A stretch of DNA of 64,000 bases, taken from positions 1-64,000 of the forward strand of contig CAWIXB010000001.1 of assembly GCA_963839955.1 (NCBI GenBank). The letters run 5' to 3'. Shown here one piece after another: positions 1 to 8,752 of the stretch (position 1 is the first letter of the stretch; each line of letters begins with the position of its first letter). Source of the DNA: CAWIXB01 sp963839955 (GTDB taxonomy: Bacteria; Actinomycetota; Actinomycetes; JACCUZ01). The notes under the pieces were generated by a model. That model made no database searches and was not told the DNA's origin. It worked only from the letters and a program-made list of their open reading frames with translations. Position numbers and translations under genes: made by a program.

Positions 1-202
1 GGGTCGGCCACACGTGGTCGTCCTCAGCGGTGTGGTGGTGGTGCAGCAGGTGCATGACGAGGTCGATCTGGTCGTCGAGCAGAGCCGCGTGCGCGTCGTC
101 GCGCACTGCCTGCGCAGCGGCCGCGATACGGCCGAACTCGGCGCGGAAGCCGCGGTGTCCCATCAGGAAGCCCGAGAGGTCTGGCCCTGCGGTGGCGGTC
201 AT
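1..202 (-). CDS. Hemerythrin-domain (HHE) protein, N-terminal part, runs off the window
   Basis: Only the first 67 codons are present; the gene continues beyond base 1. The protein begins MTATAGPDLSGFLMGHRGFR and reaches a run of four histidines followed by TAEDDHVWP. A helix with an early His, then an H-rich helix with an ED..WP ending, is typical of HHE/hemerythrin-like domains that bind a di-iron or cation centre. The start is supported by AAGGAG six bases before ATG. Hemerythrin-like proteins sense or carry O2 or respond to redox or nitrosative stress, but the specific role cannot be set from this fragment. Small single-domain members of this family are common in actinobacteria. Confidence 0.72.
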   Translation of the reverse strand, partial: MTATAGPDLSGFLMGHRGFRAEFGRIAAAAQAVRDDAHAALLDDQIDLVMHLLHHHHTAEDDHVWPT

Positions 203-311
203 GTGGTGCTCCTTCGTCGGTGAGTCGGTACGACGAAGGCGCAGCCACCGCCTTGCGGCAGGCTTGCCGCCGACTTGCAGCCGCTGCAACCCGCTGCAAC
301 CGGAATCCAAC

Positions 312-349
312 CCCACAAATCAGCCGCCACCCCACAAATCAGCCGCCAC
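312..349. repeat. 19-bp direct repeat, two copies
   Basis: The sequence CCCACAAATCAGCCGCCAC occurs twice head to tail without a spacer (312-330 and 331-349). It is followed by CAATCAGCGG, which leads into the inverted repeat at 357. It looks like a local slippage duplication next to the dispersed element. Confidence 0.8.
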
Positions 350-356
350 CAATCAG

Positions 357-420
357 CGGTGATCATGCAGTTGTGCAGGTAGTTGCAGGGCGAAGCACCC
401 GCACAACTGCATGATCACCG
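357..420. repeat. Inverted pair of the dispersed element CGGTGATCATGCAGTTGTGC
   Basis: Bases 357-376 and 401-420 are perfect reverse complements (20-bp arms, 24-base loop). The same core occurs twice in direct orientation at 41914-41933 and 41977-41996. The left arm matches the 41911 copy over 27 bases and the reverse complement of the right arm matches the 41977 copy over about 25 bases, so both flanking variants (GTGCAGG and GTGCGGG) are present at both loci. This is a REP-like dispersed element; its function is unknown. Confidence 0.85.
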
Positions 421-556
421 ACGAAGGGGCGGGTGGGCGAGGGGGTGAGGGGCGGGTGGGCGAGGGGGTGAGGGGCGGGTGAGCGAGGTGAGGGGTGATG
501 GGTGATGGGTGAGGGGTGAGGGGTGAAGGGGTGAGGGGTGAGGGGTGAGGGGTGGC
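421..556. repeat. G-rich short tandem repeats
   Basis: The stretch has two copies of a unit reading ggggcgggtgggcgaggg plus gtgag (about 24 bp) and then about nine imperfect copies of the heptamer GGGTGAG or GGGTGAT. The + strand is strongly G over C and has many runs of three to five G, so it could form G-quadruplexes. It lies directly downstream of the stop of the broken permease gene (minus strand). Confidence 0.75.
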
Positions 557-559
557 AGA

Positions 560-3088
560 TCAGGTGGTGGCGATGGCCTGCAGTACGTCGAGCCGGGCGG
601 CTCGACGTGCCGGCAGCAGCGCGGCCAGCACCCCGCAGGCCGCCGCGATCGCGACGATGATCGCGAGCTGCCCGTACGGCACCACGAACTTGGCCGTCTC
701 CACCTCCTGGCTGACGGCGAAGACCATCGCCCAGCCGAGGAAGAGCCCCACCGCGAGGCCGGTCAGCGTGCCGAAGACCGCGATCAGCGCTGCCTCCCAC
801 CGCACCATGCCGCGCATGTGACCGCGAGACATGCCCACGGCGCGCAGCAGGCCGAGTTCCTGAGTCCGCTCCACCACCGACAGGGCGACCGTGTTGGCGA
901 TGCCCAGAAGGGCGATCACGATGGCCAGCGCGAGCAGTGCGTAGACCACGCTGAGCACCGTGTCGAAGCCGGACTCGACCGCCGCCTTCATCTCGTCCCG
1001 GTCCCGGACGTCGGCGTTGGCGTAGCCCGCCGCGGCATCATCGACCGTCGCACGGATGGTGGCGGTGTCGACGCCATCGGCCGCCTTGACGTACACGGTG
1101 GTGTCGACGACGTCGGGCAGCAACTCGGTGAACGCTGATCGGTCCACCCAGATGTTCCACGTCCAGTCCGTGTGCTCGAAGAGCGCCTTCACGGTGAAGC
1201 TCCGCTTGGCCCCGTTGTCGAAGGTGACCGGCACCTTGTCGCCGAGGGCCAGGCCCTTGTCCTCGGCGTACTTCGTGCCGATTGCGAGCCCGTCGCCCCC
1301 GAGCGTTCGACGCTGCCCTCGGTGACCCCGAGGTCGAACAGCTCACCGACCGTCGCGCCCGGCCAGGCCGACAGTCGGTCGAGTCGTCACCGATCTCGGC
1401 GAGGGTGAGCGCGTGTCCCGCGACGGCGCCGACCTCGGGGCGCGCAGCGAGGTCGCGCGACAGGTCGGGGCTGACCCCGCCGTGGATCCACGCGCCCGTC
1501 TCGACCGCGAGGTCGCCGCGGAACTCCCGGTCGAACGAGTCGCCGATCGACCATTGGCCGAGGTCGCGAACGCCGTGATGAGCCGACCATCGCGACGCCG
1601 ATCATCAGCGCCGACGCGGTCGCCGCGGTACGCCGCGGGTTGCGCATCGCGTTCTCGCGGGCCAGGAGCCCGCGCATGCCGGCGAAGCGCGGCAGGAGCG
1701 CACCGGTCGTACGCACGACCGGCCGGGCCAGCAGCGGCGACAGCGTGGCGACGCCGAAGAACGCGCCGAACGCGCCGACCAGGACCGGGACCACCTGCCC
1801 ACCGACGATGCCGAGCACCACTGCCGCAGCGGACAGCGCGGTCAGCACCAGCCCGATGACCACTCGCCTTCGGGAGACGCGCGTCCGCTCCACGGCGACC
1901 TGCCGCATCGCCGCGACGGGCGCGATCCGGCCGCGCGCCGAGCCGGCAGCAAGGCTGACACGAACGTGACCAGGACGCCGACGACGAAAGCGATCAGCAA
2001 GGAACGCGGCGCCATGACGAGCGGGCCGTCGGGCATGGTGATGCCCATCACGTCCCACAGCCGCTCGATGCCGATCGCGACCCCGGCGCCGGCCACCAGA
2101 CCGAGCGCGGACGCCACCAGGCCGACGACGAGCGCCTCGAGGGCGACCGAGCGACGGATCGGCGGGCACTGGCCCCGATGGCGCGCAGCAGGGCGAGCTC
2201 ACGGGTGCGCTGGGCCACCAGGATCGTGAACGTGTTGCTGATGATGAAGGCACCCACGAGCAGGGCGACGACGGCGAACACGGTCATGAAGATCGAGAAG
2301 AACTGCACGTCCTCGTTCTTGCGGTTGGCGTTCTCGTCGATCAGCGCCTCGCCCGTGATGGTGTCGATCTCGGCCGGCAAGGCAGCGTTGAGGGCCTTCG
2401 CCAGCTCGGACTGGGAGACACCGTCGGCGGCCTCGACGGCGATGGCGTCGACGAGCCTCTCGAGCGAGCAGCTTGTCGGCGGCCTCGGGCGTGAACAGCA
2501 CGGTGCGGTTGCCCGCTCGGTTGTCCTCGCCAGCGAACGTCGCGATGCCCACGACCTCCATCGGGGTCGGTGCCTCGCCGGTCAGCACCGACGTCGTGTC
2601 GCCGATCGACAGTTCGCGTTGTCCGCGATCGATCGGTCGACGACGACCTCGTCGGCCGCCTGCGGACCACGGCCGTCCACGAGCTGGAAGGGGTTGAGCC
2701 GCTCGTTGTCCGACCACGCGGCACCCATCGGCGTGGCACCCCAGGCGAGGTCGTCGATCGACTCGCCGTTCTTGTCGAGCACCTGGGCGAAGCCTTCGAT
2801 GCGGGCGGCCGCGCCGGCAACGCCGGGGACGGCTTCGACGTCGTCGATCAGCGATCCGTCGACCGGTGCGTGCTGCACGCCGTAGCCGGTCTCGATGGTC
2901 GCGGGTCCGCGGACGAGGGTGTCCGTGTTGCGCTCGGCGTCCTGGTAGACGCCCGACAGGCTCGCGCGCATCGTGTCGGTGAAGATCAGCGACCCGGCCA
3001 TGAACGCGACGCCGAGCAGCACCGCGAGCATGGTCGAGAACAGTCGTCGTTTGTGCGCGGCGAGGCCACGCAACGTCAGGGTGCGCAC
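560..3088 (-). pseudogene. ABC transporter permease, FtsX/MacB type, with about eight frameshifts
   Basis: Pieced together across frames, the product is a protein of about 840 residues with two FtsX-type permease halves. It starts (GTG) MRTLTLRGLAAHKRRLFSTM with a first membrane helix, has a large extracytoplasmic domain, then helices such as FFSIFMTVFAVVALLVGAFI followed by RTRELALLRAIGAS, and a second half ending RTQELGLLRAVGMSRGHMRG and LLPARRAARLDVLQAIATT. The reading frame changes near 2612, 2460, 2163, 1930, 1590, 1557, 1380 and 1303; every one I checked is explained by one missing base. It lies 3 bases after the intended stop of the ATPase gene, so the two form an exporter operon. It is either a decayed gene or, because all the lesions are single deletions, a poorly sequenced stretch. 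Confidence 0.8.
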
Positions 3089-3108
3089 CGCTCAGCCCTC
3101 CAGCGACT

Positions 3109-3882
3109 TCATCTGGTCGAGCACCCGCTCGGCGGTGGGGTCGAGCAGCTCGCCGACGACTTGGCCGTCGGCGAGGAAGACAACCCGGTCCGCGTGGCTC
3201 GCTGCCCCGGGTCGTGGGTGACCATCACGATGGTCTGCTGCGTCTCGTCGACAGAGCGGCGCAGGAACGAGAGCACCTCGGCCCCGGAATGCCGGTCGAG
3301 GTTGCCGGTCGGCTCGTCGGCGAAGACCACCTCCGGGCGACTGGCGAGGGCCCGGGCCACGGCAACGCGCTGTTGCTGACCCCCGGAGAGCTCACTCGGC
3401 CGGTGGTGGAGCCGGTCGGCCAGGCCGACGACGTCGACGATCCTGCCGAACCATTCGGGGTCGAGGGTCCGACCGGCCAGTCGGGACGGCAGCGCGATGT
3501 TCTCCTCGGCCGACAGCGTCGGGATCAGGTTGAACTGCTGGAAGACGAAGCCGACACGGTCGCGGCGCAGCGCGGTCAGGGCCTTGTCCTTCAGCGACGT
3601 CAGGTCGGTGTCGCCGACCAGCACGGTGCCGCTGGAGACGGTGTCGAGGCCTGCTGCGACGTGCATGAGCGTCGACTTGCCGGAGCCGGACGGGCCCATG
3701 ACGGCGGTGAACTCCCCGGCGGCGAAGTCGACGGACACACCCGCGAGGGCGTGGACGGCCGCCTCGCCGCTGCCGTACGTCTTGTGGACGTCGACGGTGC
3801 GGACGGCGGCACGCGCAGTGGTCGTCTCGCTGCTGCGTGCTTCGGGGATGGACGCGTTGTTGGTCTTGCTCAAGTCGTGCAT
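3109..3882 (-). CDS. ABC transporter ATP-binding protein, LolD/MacB type, 3' end frameshifted
   Basis: This is the ATPase partner of the FtsX-type permease downstream. It has Walker A GPSGSGKS (about residue 63), a Q-loop FVFQQFNLIPTLS, signature LSGGQQQR, Walker B VVFADEPTGNLD and a switch His in MVTHDPG. Right after VTHDPG the frame is lost by one missing G (near 3205). The intended tail would run ASHADRVVFLADGQVVGELL and end at the TGA at 3092-3094, three bases before the permease start. The annotated 257-residue product therefore has an artificial tail of about 30 residues. The family exports lipoproteins, lipids or peptides; the substrate is not known. ATG start with GGGAG seven bases upstream. 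Confidence 0.8.
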   Translation of the reverse strand: MHDLSKTNNASIPEARSSETTTARAAVRTVDVHKTYGSGEAAVHALAGVSVDFAAGEFTAVMGPSGSGKSTLMHVAAGLDTVSSGTVLVGDTDLTSLKDKALTALRRDRVGFVFQQFNLIPTLSAEENIALPSRLAGRTLDPEWFGRIVDVVGLADRLHHRPSELSGGQQQRVAVARALASRPEVVFADEPTGNLDRHSGAEVLSFLRRSVDETQQTIVMVTHDPGQRATRTGLSSSPTAKSSASCSTPPPSGCSTR

Positions 3883-3993
3883 CGAGGGGCTCCCGGTCTG
3901 CTGTCCGTCGACGGTCTACGGGCACGATCCCTTGGGAGACGGCCTGATACGGCCAGGTTCGGAAAAGTTGCAGCGATCCTTCAGAGAAAGAAG

Positions 3994-4005
3994 GGGCGAA
4001 AGCCC
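3994..4005 (-). terminator. Weak hairpin terminator candidate after the GGDEF-EAL gene
   Basis: On the minus strand, right after the stop of the GGDEF-EAL gene, GGGC-TTTC-GCCC forms a short tetraloop hairpin followed by CTTCTTTCTC, a pyrimidine-rich tail. The stem is only 4 bp, so this is a weak candidate. The remaining sequence to 3883 holds an inverted GGCC pair (3943-3956) and otherwise nothing clear. Confidence 0.35.
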
Positions 4006-4019
4006 GCAAGCCGGACGCG

Positions 4020-6593
4020 TTAGCGGACGGCGCGCATCAGCTGGGTGCGGGTGGTCTCACCGGACGAGCGGGGGATCGGCGGGAGCTGGCGACGGGTCCG
4101 CACCCACAGAGGGAGCAGGTCGGCTGCCATCGACATGGCGAAGAAGTGGCCCTGACCGAGCTCGCAGTCGAGCTCGGAGAGCAGCTCGGCGGTCTCCGGC
4201 GTCTCGATGCCCTCCGCGACCACCTCGAGGTCGAGGTTGCGCGCCAGGTCGGCTACGGCACCCACGATGGCCCGGTCGCGCGCGGAGTCGTGGATGCGAC
4301 TGACGAACGAGCGGTCGATCTTCAGCTGCTGGATGGGCAGCTCGGAGAGGTGCGTGAGAGAGGAGTAGCCGGTACCGAAGTCGTCGAGCGAGAGGCGTAC
4401 GCCGAGGTTGCGCAGGTCGGCGAGCAGCACCAGTGCCCGGTCGGCGTCGCTGAGCACGATGCTCTCGGTGATCTCCAGGGTGAGCGACTTGCTGGGCAGG
4501 TTGTACCGCGACAGCGCGGCCGCCACGGCCGCAGGAAGCTCGGTGTCGAGCAACGACCGCGCCGACAGGTTCACCGAGATGGGGATGTCGAGGCCTTCCG
4601 CGCGCCAGCGGGCGCAGGCGGCCACGGCTCGGTCGAGCACCAGGATCGTGAGCGGTGCGATCAGCCCGTTGCGCTCGGCCAGAGGGAGGAAGAGACCTGG
4701 GCGCAGGGTCCCCCGGACCGGGTGGTGCCAGCGCACCAGTGCCTCGGCGGAGGCGATTTCGTCAGTGCGCAGGTCGACGACCGGCTCGACCTCGATGTCG
4801 ACGTCGCCAGCCGCGATGGCCTCGCGGAGCTCGCCCATCAGGGAGAGCAGCGACGCGTCGTTCATGTCGATGTCGGCCCGGTAGAGCACGCTCGGCGAGG
4901 CGCCGTTCTTGGCAGCGTACATCGCGATGTCCGCGCGCTTGAGCAGGTCGGAGACGGTGCGGCCGTGGTCGGGAGCGAGCGCGATGCCGATGGAACCCGA
5001 AAGGTGCAGGCGCTCCTGGCCGACCACGAAAGTCGGCGTGAGCGCATTGAGTAGCCGTCCGGCGATCTCCTCGGCCCGCTCGACGGTGGTCGAGGGCGCC
5101 AGCACGGCGAACTCGTCGCCACCCAACCGGGCCACGGTCACCTCGCTGGGACACACCTCGCTGAACCGCGAGGACACCTGACGCAGCAGGTCGTCCCCGA
5201 CGTGGTGCCCCAGGGTGTCGTTGACCGTCTTGAAGCCGTTGAGGTCGAGGATCATCACCGCCACTTGCTGCTTCAGGGGTCGTGCCTCAGCCAACGCGGT
5301 GATCATCTCGGCCGTGAGCTGCGCGCGGTTGGGCAGGCCGGTCAAGGTGTCGTGCAGCGCCTCATGCCGCAGCCGGCCGATGAGCATCTCGTTGTGCAGG
5401 GCGACCGACGCGTGACTCGCAATGGTCTGTAGTAGGTGCAGGTCGCTGGTGGAGAAGCCGCGGACCTCGCCGACCCGGTCGTGCACGGCGAGTGCGCCCA
5501 CCGTCTGTCCGTCGTAGCGCAGAGGGGCGAGCACGGCTTCGTGAGCCGTCCGGGATTGCAGGTACGTCGAACCGGCCCCTTCGTCGGGCCGCACCAGGAC
5601 TGCCTCCGACCCGTTCAAGAGGTTGCGGACCAGTTCACCGGTGGCGTGTGCCTCGGCATCGGGCAGTGACTCGGTGCGCTCCCCGTCGAGGCGCCACACC
5701 GCGACGTCGTAGTCCGCGAAGCGCATGACCTCGGCCGATTCGCCGCGCAACAGCTCACGGGCCTGCGCGAGTACGGCGGGCAGCACGTCATCGGACTCAG
5801 GCGCGACACTGAGCTCACGGCTGAACCGGAAGAGGCGTTCGAGGCTGCTGTGCCGGTCGGCCAGCGACGCGTAGCCGCGGTAGCCCAGCATCAGCACCGC
5901 ACCGCCCGCGAGCAGCGGCACGGCGGCGAGGGCGCCGAGCCGCAGGGTCAGCAGGGGCATCAGACCGAGCAAGGCACTCGAGGCGGCGAGCCCGACGCCG
6001 GACGCGAAGCTGCGTGCACCACCGGCTGGCGGCTTGCCGTCGTACCACCGGATGATGATGCGCAGTACGACGAGGTCGACGGCCATCGCGGCTGCGCACG
6101 CCAAGACGGCGCCCGTCCACTCGCGCCAACCGTCGGCCGTGCTGCCGCCCCCGACGATGCGGAAGACGGCGAGCGCGACGGCGGTGTCGAGGAAGACGAG
6201 GGCGATGTTGACCCCGGACTTGAGCAGGGTCTGGCGGCGGTGGAGAAGCATCACCAGGGCCGGCCCGACCAGCCGGGCGATCAGCAGATCCTCGGGCAGG
6301 GCGTAGAAGAGGGCGAGGACCAGGGGCACCTCGCTGATCGAGATGCTCTGCGCCTCGCGGCCGACCTGGATATGGAAGACCCATACCTCGGTGGCGGCGA
6401 ACATCGCGGCCAGCAGCCACCAGGGGATCCGCAGGTCGAGAGGAGGTTGCGGCGGTGAGGCCTGGATGAACAGCCAGATCACCGAGGCGATGACGGCGAG
6501 CATCAGGACCAGCCCGAGCACCCGCCGGGTCGGACGCGTGGTCCGGCGCGACGGGTGCCATGGGGCACGTACCGCGCTCACCCTGGTCCGCAT
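4020..6593 (-). CDS. Membrane-bound GAF-GGDEF-EAL cyclic-di-GMP enzyme
   Basis: A protein of about 857 residues that makes and/or degrades c-di-GMP at the membrane. Its N-terminal third has about seven hydrophobic segments (for example RVLGLVLMLAVIASVIWLFI), followed by a GAF-like sensor, a GGDEF domain with LTGLPNRAQL and the intact motif RLGGDEFAVL, and an EAL domain. The EAL domain keeps its usual catalytic set: SAEALVRW, NLSARS, EITES, DDFGTGYSS, QLKIDRSF, VAEGIET and GQGHFF. No RxxD inhibitory site is seen five residues before GGDEF, so product inhibition may be absent. Both domains look active, and the net direction cannot be told. I prefer the ATG at 6593 over an upstream in-frame start at 6722, because the sequence in between looks like leader. 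Confidence 0.88.
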   Translation of the reverse strand: MRTRVSAVRAPWHPSRRTTRPTRRVLGLVLMLAVIASVIWLFIQASPPQPPLDLRIPWWLLAAMFAATEVWVFHIQVGREAQSISISEVPLVLALFYALPEDLLIARLVGPALVMLLHRRQTLLKSGVNIALVFLDTAVALAVFRIVGGGSTADGWREWTGAVLACAAAMAVDLVVLRIIIRWYDGKPPAGGARSFASGVGLAASSALLGLMPLLTLRLGALAAVPLLAGGAVLMLGYRGYASLADRHSSLERLFRFSRELSVAPESDDVLPAVLAQARELLRGESAEVMRFADYDVAVWRLDGERTESLPDAEAHATGELVRNLLNGSEAVLVRPDEGAGSTYLQSRTAHEAVLAPLRYDGQTVGALAVHDRVGEVRGFSTSDLHLLQTIASHASVALHNEMLIGRLRHEALHDTLTGLPNRAQLTAEMITALAEARPLKQQVAVMILDLNGFKTVNDTLGHHVGDDLLRQVSSRFSEVCPSEVTVARLGGDEFAVLAPSTTVERAEEIAGRLLNALTPTFVVGQERLHLSGSIGIALAPDHGRTVSDLLKRADIAMYAAKNGASPSVLYRADIDMNDASLLSLMGELREAIAAGDVDIEVEPVVDLRTDEIASAEALVRWHHPVRGTLRPGLFLPLAERNGLIAPLTILVLDRAVAACARWRAEGLDIPISVNLSARSLLDTELPAAVAAALSRYNLPSKSLTLEITESIVLSDADRALVLLADLRNLGVRLSLDDFGTGYSSLTHLSELPIQQLKIDRSFVSRIHDSARDRAIVGAVADLARNLDLEVVAEGIETPETAELLSELDCELGQGHFFAMSMAADLLPLWVRTRRQLPPIPRSSGETTRTQLMRAVR

Positions 6594-6638
6594 GTTGTCT
6601 TCATCGACTGCGGAGCGGGCCAGCCTTAGCGCAGGAAC

Positions 6639-6663
6639 GGCGCCGCGTGAGTGCCGCGGCGCC
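6639..6663 (-). terminator. Perfect 9-bp hairpin between the subtilase and the GGDEF-EAL gene
   Basis: GGCGCCGCG (6639-6647) and CGCGGCGCC (6655-6663) form a perfect 9-bp GC stem with a 7-base loop. It lies after the subtilase stop and 46 bases before the GGDEF-EAL start, both on the minus strand. It could end subtilase transcription or act as leader structure for the c-di-GMP enzyme. No U-tract follows. Confidence 0.5.
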
Positions 6664-6794
6664 GAGCCTGACTCAAACCCTTCCTCAGACCCAGGTCGCG
6701 CCGGGTGCGAGCGCACCGCCACGCCCTGCCATCGTCGCGTCTGCTTCGCGGCCCAGAGGCACGCTGACCGCTTGTCGTGTCGATGTCATGTCGA

Positions 6795-8630
6795 TCACTC
6801 CCAGCCCGCGCTCGACCACAGATCATTGGCCCATTCGGCATCAGCCCAGGAGGCTCCGGCCCAGGTTGCCCCGTTCCACTCGCCGCCGGCCCAGGTGGCG
6901 CCGGCCCAGGTGGCGCCGGCCCAGGTGGCGCCGGCCCAGGTGGCTCCGGCCCAGGTGGCTCCGGCCCAGGTGGCGCCGGCCCAGGTGGCGCCGGCCCAGG
7001 TGGCTCCGGCCCAGGTGGCTCCGAGCCAGCCCCCGCCGGCCCAGGTGGCGCCGTTGTAGCTGCCACCGCTCCAGGGGGTACCGCTCTCCTGCGCCTGCGC
7101 CAGGTCACCGGTGTCCGTGTGGTTGCCGAAGATGTCCTGCTCGCCGGTGAGCGGGACGCCGTTCTTCTTGACCTTGAACTTGCCGCGGGCCTTGTCCAGC
7201 GAGCCGCCGCCAGGGTTCACCCTGGGGGCCGTGACTCCGCGCACGGTGGTGCTGAAGGCCGCGGTCAGGTCGAGCGAGCCTGCCCCCTGCGCGTCGTACG
7301 ACGCCCCGGGGACGTTGCGCGCCGAGCGGCGCAGCACGTCGCGCACCTGCTCCGGTGTCAGCGCCGGCCGGTGGGAAAGCACCAGTGCTGCAGCCCCCGA
7401 GACGACCGCAGCCGCCTGGGAGGTGCCGCTGCCCTTGAAGAACCTGTCATCGACCGCGCCGGTGTGGCCGTGCATCTGGTCGATGAACGAGTTGCGGGCC
7501 CGCAGGCCGACCAGCGAGACGCCGGGGGCCACCAGGTCGGGTCCGCGTTTGCCTTCGGCCGTCGCGCCTCGCTGGGAGAAGGCGGGCACATAGTCGTCGG
7601 CCCGGTCGAAGGTGCCGCGGGTGTTCACGGCGCCGACGGCGATCACGGCCGGGTCGAACGCCGGGTTGGCCAGACCGACCCGGTCGCCGCCCCCGTTGCC
7701 CGCTGAGACCACGACCACGAGACCTTGCTCGGCGGCCACCTCGGTGGCGTGAGCCAGCGGGTCGAGGCGGTAGTCCTGCGTCGAGTCGGTGCCGAAGGAC
7801 AGGTTGATGACCCGGATGTTCAGGCCGTTTTCCTGTGCATGAGTGACGACCCAGTCGATGGCCGCGATCACCTGGGAAACGTCGGTGTTGCCCCGAGCGT
7901 CGGCGATCTTCAGGCTGACGATGCGTGCGCCGGGCGCCATTCCGAGGAACGCCGGGGTGCCGGCGAGCACGCTCGCCGAGGTCACGCCGCGGTCGAGCCC
8001 GCCGATGATGCCGGCCAGGTGGGTGCCATGGCCGAAGCTGTCCAGGTTGGCCATGGACGGCTGCTGCGACTCGAAGGACAGGTCCGGGCCGATGACCAGC
8101 TTGTTAGGGGTCAACAGCCCCTCGACGGGCAACACGCCCGAGTCGAGGAGGGCCACGTCGACGCCGCGGCCGACAAAGCCGTTGCGCCAGTACGTCGTGG
8201 CGCCGGTGAATCGGGTGACGTTGACCATGCTCCCGTTGGTCTCAGTGCTCAGACCGGGGCTGAGGCTTTGCAGCCGCACCTGGGTGTCCTCGGTGACGGC
8301 GACGACGCCGTCAGCCGACCGCAGGGCGCCGATCGCGCCGGCAGGAAGGTCGACGACCACGGTGTCGAGGGAGGCCTGGGTGGCGACCACGGTGCCGCCG
8401 AGCCTGGTGGCAGAGCTGGCGGCCGCCTGGGCCTGACCGGGGTCTGACTCGACGATCACCCGGGTGCTGGGACCGCTGGCCGAGGAGGTCTGCTCCGAGG
8501 CGGCTGGAACCGTCTGCTGAGCGGCGACGACCTCTCCGGTCGACGAACCCACGAGCAGTGCGCCCAGAGTCACGGACGCTGCGACGACCACGCGCCACTG
8601 CAGCGCTCGGTCGAGGTGGTGCTGCTTCAC
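6795..8630 (-). CDS. Secreted S8 (subtilisin-like) serine peptidase with a GATWA-repeat tail
   Basis: A 611-residue exported protease. Residues 1-38 look like a signal peptide (RVVVAASVTLGALLVG then AA). A propeptide-like stretch follows, then the catalytic domain: Asp163 in VALLDSGV, His201 in GHGTHLAGI, Asn312 in SAGNGGG and Ser404 in GSGTSQAAAVVSGAAA. From about residue 520 to the end, Trp recurs every five residues, with nine consecutive identical GATWA units. Similar Trp-repeat tails occur on some actinobacterial subtilases; the function is unproven, and wall or surface attachment is a guess. The start is GTG, with GGGGGAA just upstream. It probably degrades extracellular protein. It lies in tandem with the c-di-GMP enzyme but is separated from it by a hairpin. 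Confidence 0.9.
   Translation of the reverse strand: MKQHHLDRALQWRVVVAASVTLGALLVGSSTGEVVAAQQTVPAASEQTSSASGPSTRVIVESDPGQAQAAASSATRLGGTVVATQASLDTVVVDLPAGAIGALRSADGVVAVTEDTQVRLQSLSPGLSTETNGSMVNVTRFTGATTYWRNGFVGRGVDVALLDSGVLPVEGLLTPNKLVIGPDLSFESQQPSMANLDSFGHGTHLAGIIGGLDRGVTSASVLAGTPAFLGMAPGARIVSLKIADARGNTDVSQVIAAIDWVVTHAQENGLNIRVINLSFGTDSTQDYRLDPLAHATEVAAEQGLVVVVSAGNGGGDRVGLANPAFDPAVIAVGAVNTRGTFDRADDYVPAFSQRGATAEGKRGPDLVAPGVSLVGLRARNSFIDQMHGHTGAVDDRFFKGSGTSQAAAVVSGAAALVLSHRPALTPEQVRDVLRRSARNVPGASYDAQGAGSLDLTAAFSTTVRGVTAPRVNPGGGSLDKARGKFKVKKNGVPLTGEQDIFGNHTDTGDLAQAQESGTPWSGGSYNGATWAGGGWLGATWAGATWAGATWAGATWAGATWAGATWAGATWAGATWAGATWAGGEWNGATWAGASWADAEWANDLWSSAGWE
6886..7020 (-). repeat. 15-bp in-frame tandem repeat, nine units
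   Basis: The unit gccggcccaggtggc (with c/t variation at the last position of some units) is repeated without interruption and encodes GATWA. Imperfect units continue on both sides in the protein. The near-identity at the DNA level suggests recent expansion by slippage or unequal recombination, so copy number may differ between strains. Confidence 0.9.
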
Positions 8631-8752
8631 GGTTCCCCCGGTGTGCTTGGGACAGGTGCGGATAGCTCGTTACTATCCCTTTACCTTCACCCATTGTCAT
8701 CAGCGGATGACAGAATGCACACGACCGGGGTAAGCCGTTCGGAGGATGGCGC

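Larger units (their letters stand above)
203..559. other. Gene-free, repeat-filled interval
   Basis: No convincing gene is seen in these 357 bases. From left to right they hold the upstream region of the hemerythrin gene, a 19-bp direct repeat (312-330 and 331-349), a 20-bp perfect inverted repeat (357-376 with 401-420), and a G-rich run of short repeats (424-555) ending just past the broken permease gene's stop. Short open frames here are low-complexity translations of the repeats. Confidence 0.7.

Noticed and set aside
3883..4019. Riboswitch (c-di-GMP or c-di-AMP) in the leader of the ABC ATPase gene
   Set aside because: Neither conserved core sequence is present. Only a weak tetraloop hairpin and a GGCC inverted pair are seen.
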